Part shown: one piece after another, positions 58,535-64,000 of the stretch
Position numbering within the stretch: the first letter of the stretch is position 1
How the letters are laid out: the number at the start of each line of letters is the position of its first letter
Source: Pseudomonas sp. MYb60
GTDB taxonomy: Bacteria; Pseudomonadota; Gammaproteobacteria; Pseudomonadales; Pseudomonadaceae
Direction of reading: 5' to 3'
Length of the DNA stretch: 64,000 bases
Assembly (NCBI RefSeq): GCF_002979555.1
Contig: NZ_PCOZ01000010.1
Span: 1 to 64,000 of the forward strand
Program-made: the position numbers and the translations under genes
Notes under the pieces: model-generated
Seen by the model: only the letters and a program-made list of their open reading frames with translations
The model's database searches: none
Told to the model about the DNA's origin: nothing

Positions 58535-59820
58535 TGATTCGACGTTCCTGGCGGTATGTATTGGCCTTTGTAGTGCTGCTCGCCCTGGCTCTGGGTGGCG
58601 GCTATTGGTACTGGAACCGCCCTGCCCCGGCGCCGACCCTGGAGCAATTGCCCCAGGCCGACGGCTCGGTGATGACCCGCGTGACCCCGAACGGTACGCC
58701 CAAGGCCCGCGTGGCCGTGGCCGTGATGGCCGATGAAACCCTGACTGACAGCCAACTGATCGCATTGAGCCAAGGCGGCAAGGCGCAAATCGTTCAAGTG
58801 GTGCTGCCCAAGAACGACTGCAAGCTGCAGGAGCAAGCGCTGCAAAGTGCCCTGACCCAGCTCAAGGGCCCGGCGACGCTGGTCAGCGGCATCGGCCCGG
58901 GTGCCGCCCTTGCCTGGCGCTGGCTGGCCACCCAGAACGACGACAAGGCCAACGCCATCTCCGTCGGTTTCGCCCTGGCCCAGGAAGGCTGCAATGATCC
59001 CCTGCCGAAGACGGCCGCTCACGGCAGTTGGCTGGTGGCCTGGAACGACAACCCTGACGATGAAAGCGCCAGCTTCGTACGCGACACACCGCGCGCCACC
59101 ACCAGCATCAGCGATTACGATATCCACTATCCGCAAGTGCTGAACAACGAGCTGCGCAAGCAACTGGTGGGCTCGGACAACGGCGGCCTGGCAATTCCCG
59201 TGGTTGAAGTGCCGGCGGGTCAAGCGAAAGACACCGTGACCCTGTTCCTTTCCGGCGACGGCGGCTGGCGTGACCTGGACCGCGACGTGGCCGGCGAGAT
59301 GGCCAAGATCGGCTACCCGGTGGTGGGCATCGATACCCTGCGCTACTACTGGCAGCACAAGACCCCGGAACAAAGCGCCAAGGACCTCACTGAGCTGATG
59401 CAGCACTACCGGCAGAAATGGGGCACCAAGCGTTTCGTGCTGACCGGTTATTCGTTCGGCGCCGACGTCCTCCCTGCCATCTACAACCGCCTGCCGGAAA
59501 ACGAACAGCAGCGCGTGGATGCAATCATCCTGCTGGCCTTCGCCCGCACCGGCAGCTTTGAAATCGAAGTGGAAGGCTGGTTGGGCAACGCCGGTAAAGA
59601 AGCCGCCACCGGCCCGGAAATGGCCAAGCTGCCAGCCGATAAAGTGGTGTGCATCTATGGTGCCGAAGAAGTCGACGAAAGTGGCTGCACCGACAAGACC
59701 GCAGTGGGTGAGGCAATGAAGTTGCCAGGTGGGCATCACTTCGACGAAAACTACCCGGCGCTGGCCAAGCGCTTGGTGGATATCATCGTGAAGCATCAGG
59801 CCAGGGACAAAGCCGAGTAA
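58534..59820 (+). CDS. acvB: AcvB/VirJ-like periplasmic aminoacyl-PG hydrolase
   Basis: A 428-residue exported alpha/beta-hydrolase of the virulence factor AcvB/VirJ family. The N-terminal helix (ALGGGYWYW region, about 7-24) is a signal or anchor. The first domain holds GIGPGAALAWRWLAT; the C-terminal VirJ domain has FLSGDGGWRDLDRDVAGEMA and the nucleophile motif GYSFGAD. AcvB-type proteins hydrolyse lysyl- or alanyl-phosphatidylglycerol in the periplasm. Coupled by ATGA-type overlap with mprF, so the lipid-modifying enzyme and its predicted eraser are made together. A REPIN follows. Confidence 0.92.
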   Translation: MIRRSWRYVLAFVVLLALALGGGYWYWNRPAPAPTLEQLPQADGSVMTRVTPNGTPKARVAVAVMADETLTDSQLIALSQGGKAQIVQVVLPKNDCKLQEQALQSALTQLKGPATLVSGIGPGAALAWRWLATQNDDKANAISVGFALAQEGCNDPLPKTAAHGSWLVAWNDNPDDESASFVRDTPRATTSISDYDIHYPQVLNNELRKQLVGSDNGGLAIPVVEVPAGQAKDTVTLFLSGDGGWRDLDRDVAGEMAKIGYPVVGIDTLRYYWQHKTPEQSAKDLTELMQHYRQKWGTKRFVLTGYSFGADVLPAIYNRLPENEQQRVDAIILLAFARTGSFEIEVEGWLGNAGKEAATGPEMAKLPADKVVCIYGAEEVDESGCTDKTAVGEAMKLPGGHHFDENYPALAKRLVDIIVKHQARDKAE

Positions 59821-59844
59821 CTCCAGGTATTGCATGGCTTAAAA

Positions 59845-59933
59845 TGTGGGAGGGGGCTTGCCCCCGATGGCGGTGGGTCAGCTACGGATAAGCTGACTGA
59901 AGCACCGCTATCGGGGGCAAGCCCCCTCCCACA
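59845..59933. repeat. REPIN, near-canonical
   Basis: TGTGGGAGGGGGCTTGCCCC and its perfect inverse GGGGCAAGCCCCCTCCCACA enclose a central stem with TCAGCT and AGCTGA. Between acvB and the convergent recJ gene. Confidence 0.95.
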
Positions 59934-59958
59934 TTTATATTTGCAGTGTTGTTTAGAT

Positions 59959-61668
59959 TCAGCGCGGTTCGATGTGGGCAATCATCAGTTGCACCGTCTC
60001 ATTCCCACGAAACTCGTTCACATCCAGTTTGTAGGCCAGCTCCACCCACTTCACCGTCGGGTTCGGCCAGACTTCCCGGTCCACGCCAAAGGCGATGCCA
60101 TCAAGCTTCACCGACCCGCATTCAGTCTTGAGCACCACCTTCAGGTGCCGCTCCCCTACCACGCGCTGCTCCACCAATTGGAACACACCGTGAAACACCG
60201 GTTCGGGAAAGTGCTGACCCCACGGGCCGGCATGCCGCAACGCGCGGGCCAGCTCCAGGTGAAACTCTTCCACCGCCAGGGTGCCATCGGACAGCAGGCG
60301 CCCGGTCAGGTCTTCTTCGCGCAATTGCCGACGTACTTCCGCGTCAAACGCTTCGGCAAACAGTGGGAAGTTTTCCTCAGGCAGTGTCAGCCCCGCAGCC
60401 ATGGCGTGGCCGCCGTATTTGGCGATCAGGTTGGGATGCTGGCTCGCCACCACCGCCAGCGCATCACGGATGTGAAACCCTTGCACGGAGCGCCCTGAGC
60501 CCTTGAGCAATCCATCGCCGGCGTCAGCGAAGGCGATGGTCGGGCGGAAGTAACGCTCTTTCATGCGCGACGCCAGGATGCCGATCACGCCCTGGTGCCA
60601 TTCCGGGTCGAACAGGCACAACCCATAGGGCATGGACTCCACCGGCAGGTCCTTGAGCTGGGCCAGGGCCTCGCGCTGCATGCCCTGTTCGATGGATTTG
60701 CGGTCCTGGTTCATGCCATCCAGTTGCGCGGCCATTTCACGCGCGGCGGCGAAATCGGTGGTGAGCAGGCACTCGATGCCCAGGCTCATGTCATCCAGAC
60801 GCCCGGCGGCATTCAAGCGTGGCCCGACAATGAACCCAAGGTCCGTGGAGGTGATACGCGCCGCATCACGCTTGGCCACGTCGAGGATCGCCTTGATTCC
60901 CGGCCGCGCGCGACCGGCGCGAATGCGTTCCAGCCCTTGGTGCACAAGGATGCGGTTGTTGGCGTCCAGGGGCACCACGTCGGCGACGCTGCCCAAGGCC
61001 ACCAGGTCGAGCAATTCGCCGATGTTCGGTTGCGGCGTGTTCGCATACCAGCCCAAGTCACGCAGGCGCGCACGCAGGGCCATCAACACGTAGAAGATCA
61101 CCCCCACGCCGGCCAATGCCTTGCTGGGAAACTCACAGCCCGGCTGGTTCGGGTTGACGATGGCGTCCGCCGCCGGCAGTTCATCACCCGGCAAGTGGTG
61201 GTCGGTGACCAGCACTCGCAGCCCCGCCGCTTTCGCCGCCGCCACGCCTTCGACGCTGGAGATGCCGTTGTCCACGGTGATCAACAACTGCGGCTCGCGC
61301 TGCAGCGCCACGGCGACGATTTCCGGCGTGAGGCCGTAGCCATATTCGAAACGGTTGGGCACCAGGTAATCCACATGGGCGGCGCCGAGCAACCGCAGGC
61401 CCAGGGTGCCCACGGTGCTCGCCGTGGCGCCATCGGCATCGAAGTCACCGACGATGAGGATGCGCTGACGTTGCTCCAGGGCCGTCACCAGCAGGTCCAC
61501 AGCCGCGTCGATGCCCTTGAGCTGCTGGTAGGGAATCAGTTGTTTGAGGCTTTTATCCAGCTCGACTTCCGACTGTACTCCGCGTGCGGCGTAGAGACGG
61601 GTCAACAACGGCGGCAACTCACCGAGAAACGGCAGGACAGCGGGCAACGGGCGAGGATCGATACGCAT
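59959..61668 (-). CDS. recJ: single-stranded-DNA-specific exonuclease RecJ
   Basis: A 569-residue RecJ, full length. It degrades single-stranded DNA 5'-to-3' in recombination and mismatch/base-excision repair. DHH-domain motifs: ILIVGDFDADGATAS, LITVDNGISSVEG, VLVTDHHLPGDEL and VGPRLNAAGRL. The DHHA1 domain carries YGGHAMAAGLTL. The C-terminal OB fold ends in IAHIEPR. Start ATG 61668 (MRIDPRPLPAVLP). A REPIN fills most of the 149-base gap to yaeQ, which lies upstream on the same strand. Confidence 0.96.
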   Translation of the reverse strand: MRIDPRPLPAVLPFLGELPPLLTRLYAARGVQSEVELDKSLKQLIPYQQLKGIDAAVDLLVTALEQRQRILIVGDFDADGATASTVGTLGLRLLGAAHVDYLVPNRFEYGYGLTPEIVAVALQREPQLLITVDNGISSVEGVAAAKAAGLRVLVTDHHLPGDELPAADAIVNPNQPGCEFPSKALAGVGVIFYVLMALRARLRDLGWYANTPQPNIGELLDLVALGSVADVVPLDANNRILVHQGLERIRAGRARPGIKAILDVAKRDAARITSTDLGFIVGPRLNAAGRLDDMSLGIECLLTTDFAAAREMAAQLDGMNQDRKSIEQGMQREALAQLKDLPVESMPYGLCLFDPEWHQGVIGILASRMKERYFRPTIAFADAGDGLLKGSGRSVQGFHIRDALAVVASQHPNLIAKYGGHAMAAGLTLPEENFPLFAEAFDAEVRRQLREEDLTGRLLSDGTLAVEEFHLELARALRHAGPWGQHFPEPVFHGVFQLVEQRVVGERHLKVVLKTECGSVKLDGIAFGVDREVWPNPTVKWVELAYKLDVNEFRGNETVQLMIAHIEPR

Positions 61669-61696
61669 GGACTGGTGGTGACTTCTCTTTGATGAC

Positions 61697-61795
61697 TGTA
61701 GGAGCGAGCTTGCTCGCGAAGGTAGTTAACGATAACGGGGTTGCCAGGTTGAACGCGTTGCCCTCAGGTTCTTCGCGAGCAAGCTCGCTCCTACA
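61697..61795. repeat. REPIN of the TGTAGGAGCGAG family
   Basis: TGTAGGAGCGAGCTTGCTCG and CGAGCAAGCTCGCTCCTACA are perfect inverses flanking a spacer of about 60 bases. This family differs from the GTGGGAG family but has the same architecture. Located between yaeQ and recJ. Confidence 0.93.
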
Positions 61796-61817
61796 AGGGG
61801 CCGTCATCCGCCGGGGG

Positions 61818-62360
61818 TCAACCGCGTTCGCCGACCAGCCATTGCAGTTGCACTTCATGCTGGCCACGGTCGTCGGTGACGAAGATCGTGCCTTCACTGA
61901 TCATCACATCCCACTTGATAACACGGGGCATGTCCTTGGCCAGTACCTCGAGAATCTCTTGGGGCACGGCCGCGATGTGTACGTTTTTAAGGTTATTCGC
62001 CACCGGGACCACCTTGCCTTCCCACACGCGCAGGCTGCCGTAAGCCAGCAGGCTGGTGCGTTCAGTGCGGCGCGAGCACCAGGTCAGGCGGTCGGCATCG
62101 GGTTGGCCGACTTCGATCCAGTGCAGCACCCGATCATCCAGGCTTTTTTCCCACAGGGCTGGTTCGTCTACATCTGAAAGGCCACGCCCGAACGCCAGTT
62201 GCTCGTTGTACCAGAGGGCGTAGGCCAGCAAACGCACGGTCATGCGCTCTTCGGTTTCCGACGGGTGACGGGCAATGGTTTGCTTGACGCTCTCGTACAC
62301 CGAGCGATCAAGGTCGGTGAGGTTGAGTTCGAATTTGTAGGTCGTGGACGGCTGGGCCAT
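61818..62360 (-). CDS. yaeQ: YaeQ family protein
   Basis: A 180-residue YaeQ protein. The family has a restriction-endonuclease-like (PD-(D/E)XK) fold and was first linked to RfaH suppression. Signature regions: TTYKFELNLTDLDRSVYESV, ERMTVRLLAYALWYNEQLAF, LWEKSLDDRVLHWIEVGQPD and EVQLQWLVGERG at the C-terminus. Length is standard. Molecular role unclear. Confidence 0.95.
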   Translation of the reverse strand: MAQPSTTYKFELNLTDLDRSVYESVKQTIARHPSETEERMTVRLLAYALWYNEQLAFGRGLSDVDEPALWEKSLDDRVLHWIEVGQPDADRLTWCSRRTERTSLLAYGSLRVWEGKVVPVANNLKNVHIAAVPQEILEVLAKDMPRVIKWDVMISEGTIFVTDDRGQHEVQLQWLVGERG

Positions 62361-62498
62361 GAACGGACTTCTAGAGACAGGGAAAGGCAGCCAGTCTAAC
62401 CGATGGCGAGCCCATTCAACGAATCATGATCCTTATCCCTGACCACCTGCCTATGTTAAAAGGCTTAATGCTACCGCCCCGCGCAGACAAGGATCCTC

Positions 62499-63698
62499 AT
62501 GTCGTTCAACGCAAAACCCCTCGCTGGCCTGAAAGTCATCGAACTCGGCACCCTGATCGCCGGCCCGTTCGCCTCGCGCATCTGCGCTGAGTTCGGCGCC
62601 GACGTGATCAAGGTGGAATCTCCCGACGGCGGTGATCCGCTGCGCAAATGGCGCAAATTGTACGAAGGCACTTCGCTGTGGTGGTTCGTGCAGGCACGCA
62701 ACAAACAGTCGCTGACCCTGAACCTCAAGCACCCGGACGGCCTGGCGATCCTCAAGCAGTTGCTGGCGGACGCCGACATCCTGATCGAAAACTTCCGCCC
62801 CGGCGTGCTGGAAAAGCTCGGGCTCAGTTGGGAAACCCTGCACGCGCTGAATCCCAAGCTGGTGATGGTGCGCCTGTCAGGCTTTGGCCAGACCGGCCCG
62901 ATGAAAGACCAACCGGGGTTTGGTGCGGTGGGCGAATCCATGGGCGGCCTGCGCTACATCACCGGTTTCGAGGACCGCCCGCCGGTGCGCACCGGCATTT
63001 CCATCGGCGACTCCATCGCCGCCTTGTGGGCGGTGATCGGCGCGCTGATGGCGCTGCGACACCGTGAGGTCAACGGCGGGCAGGGCCAGGTCGTGGACGT
63101 GGCGCTGTACGAGGCCATTTTCGCCATGATGGAAAGCATGATCCCGGAGTTCGACGTGTTCGGCTTTATCCGCGAACGCACCGGCAACATCATGCCGGGC
63201 ATCACGCCGTCCTCGATCCACACCAGCCTCGATGGCAAACATGTGCAGATTGGCGCCAACGGCGATGCGATCTTCAAGCGTTTCATGGCCGCCATCGGCC
63301 GTGAGGACCTGGCCAACGATCCAGTGCTGGCAAGCAACGATGGGCGCGACAGTCGGCGGGACGAGTTGTACGGCGTGATTGATCGCTGGGTCAATTCGCT
63401 GCTTTTGGATCAGGTGATCGAGACCCTGAACAAGGCCGAGGTGCCCGCCAGCCGAATCTACAGCGCCGAAGACATGCTTGGCGATCCGCAGTTTCTGGCG
63501 CGGGAAATGTTCCTCAAGGCCCAGCTTCCCGACGGTAAGGATTTCAAGATGCCTGGCATCGTGCCCAAGCTCTCGGACACGCCCGGCAGTTGCGAGTGGG
63601 TGGGCCCGCAATTGGGCGAACACAACCAGCTGGTACTGGGCGGGCTGGGCTATGACGCCGCAGCCATCGTCCGTCTACGTGAGGCTGGCGCAATCTGA
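62499..63698 (+). CDS. class III CoA transferase (CaiB/BaiF family)
   Basis: A 399-residue CoA transferase of family III. Landmarks: LAGLKVIELGTLIAGPFASR with the N-terminal Rossmann-like fold, DVIKVESPDGGDPLRKW, the RNKQSLTLNLKHPDG segment, and the C-terminal half with GGQGQVVDVALYEAIFAMME and GNIMPGITPSSIHTSLDGKH. Enzymes of this family transfer CoA between carboxylic acids (formyl-CoA, carnitine, succinyl-CoA type). The acyl substrate is not readable, and no ligase or dehydrogenase is adjacent within the window. Its stop overlaps the next start. Confidence 0.92.
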   Translation: MSFNAKPLAGLKVIELGTLIAGPFASRICAEFGADVIKVESPDGGDPLRKWRKLYEGTSLWWFVQARNKQSLTLNLKHPDGLAILKQLLADADILIENFRPGVLEKLGLSWETLHALNPKLVMVRLSGFGQTGPMKDQPGFGAVGESMGGLRYITGFEDRPPVRTGISIGDSIAALWAVIGALMALRHREVNGGQGQVVDVALYEAIFAMMESMIPEFDVFGFIRERTGNIMPGITPSSIHTSLDGKHVQIGANGDAIFKRFMAAIGREDLANDPVLASNDGRDSRRDELYGVIDRWVNSLLLDQVIETLNKAEVPASRIYSAEDMLGDPQFLAREMFLKAQLPDGKDFKMPGIVPKLSDTPGSCEWVGPQLGEHNQLVLGGLGYDAAAIVRLREAGAI

Positions 63699-64000
63699 TG
63701 GCCCGACCGCGTAGACGCTGGTTCATGCCCCTGTGCCTGGCCGTTGCGACGCTCGGCGGCTGGCCGCTGTCAGCCAATGCCGAGGACACGCTGATCTGGC
63801 TGCTACGCGACTTGCCGCCGCTGACAATTTTTGAAGGGCCACGCAAGGGTCAAGGCGCGCTGGACCAATTGCTGCCGATGCTGATCGAGCGCCTGCCGGA
63901 GTACCGGCACCAGGTGCTGCACGTCAACCGGGCGCGTGGCATGCAGATGCTGCGCGAACCCACGTTCACCTGTGATCCGTCGCTGCTGTGGACGCCGGAG
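63698..64000 (+). CDS. exported TIGR02285-like periplasmic protein, N-terminal part (3' end outside window)
   Basis: A 101-residue N-terminal fragment that runs off the right edge. A basic start (MARPRRRW), hydrophobic core (FMPLCLAVATLGGWPLSANA) and Ala-x-Ala cleavage site give a clear signal peptide. The mature start EDTLIWLLRDLPPLTIFEGP and ALDQLLPMLIERLPEYRHQV resembles the TIGR02285 family of periplasmic solute-binding-like proteins. Its ATG overlaps the CoA transferase stop (63696-63700), implying coupling. Confidence 0.75.
   Translation, partial: MARPRRRWFMPLCLAVATLGGWPLSANAEDTLIWLLRDLPPLTIFEGPRKGQGALDQLLPMLIERLPEYRHQVLHVNRARGMQMLREPTFTCDPSLLWTPE

Overview
The window is ordinary chromosome of a fluorescent pseudomonad (Pseudomonas fluorescens group). 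The evidence is high-GC coding with strong codon bias, many REP/REPIN palindromes of the two types usual in that group, and gene clusters I recognise from Pseudomonas: gtrS-gltR-glk-edd/gap, colR-colS with a methyltransferase-inaA pair, groES-groEL-fxsA, proS with its lipoprotein neighbour, and mprF-acvB. I see no prophage, insertion sequence, integrase or CRISPR array. Comparisons with PA locus numbers come from memory of the P. aeruginosa PAO1 gene order, not from a search.

Layout. 1-3.8 kb: a MoxR/DUF58/DUF4350/DUF4129 operon, cut at its 5' end by the window edge. 3.9-9.3 kb: PilZ protein, small lipoprotein, pyruvate kinase, ferredoxin-type reductase and class I fumarase. 9.4-14.2 kb: a DctB/DctD (MifS/MifR-like) two-component pair followed by a KgtP-type 2-oxoglutarate permease, which has a near-consensus sigma-54 promoter. 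14.3-16.9 kb: small oxidoreductase-type genes and an AraC regulator. 16.9-23.3 kb: the Entner-Doudoroff glucose block (gtrS, gltR, glk, edd, gap) with two HexR-type operators between edd and gap. 23.4-28.4 kb: a heme-uptake cell-surface signalling locus (ECF sigma factor, FecR anti-sigma, TonB receptor) plus a heme oxygenase. 28.5-35.6 kb: YbaN protein, chemoreceptor, nitroreductase, and a di-heme oxidase/imelysin/DUF1513 envelope cluster. 35.6-39.8 kb: a MexVW-like RND pump. 39.9-43.7 kb: the ColRS envelope-stress system with its downstream operon. 44.2-47 kb: groES-groEL and fxsA. 47-55 kb: HugZ-like protein, DUF481 protein, an alkyltransferase-like protein, ampG, proS, a lipoprotein and dinB. 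55.2-55.7 kb: two tandem initiator tRNA-fMet genes, each with its own promoter and terminator. 55.9-64 kb: mprF-acvB, recJ, yaeQ, a class III CoA transferase and the start of a periplasmic protein.

How the genes fit together. Much of the window is central carbon flow and its control: glucose phosphorylation and the Entner-Doudoroff pathway under GltR/GtrS and probably HexR, pyruvate kinase, fumarase and 2-oxoglutarate uptake. A second theme is iron and heme: the hxu-type receptor system, heme oxygenase, a HugZ relative and the imelysin cluster. A third is envelope defence: ColRS, mexVW, mprF-acvB, ampG and inaA.

I did not find a clearly new multi-gene system. The best leads are regulatory architecture (the sigma-54 promoter with a palindrome at activator distance; HexR boxes; motifs around colRS; leader hairpins), an imelysin-family lipoprotein lacking the family His, and REPIN density.
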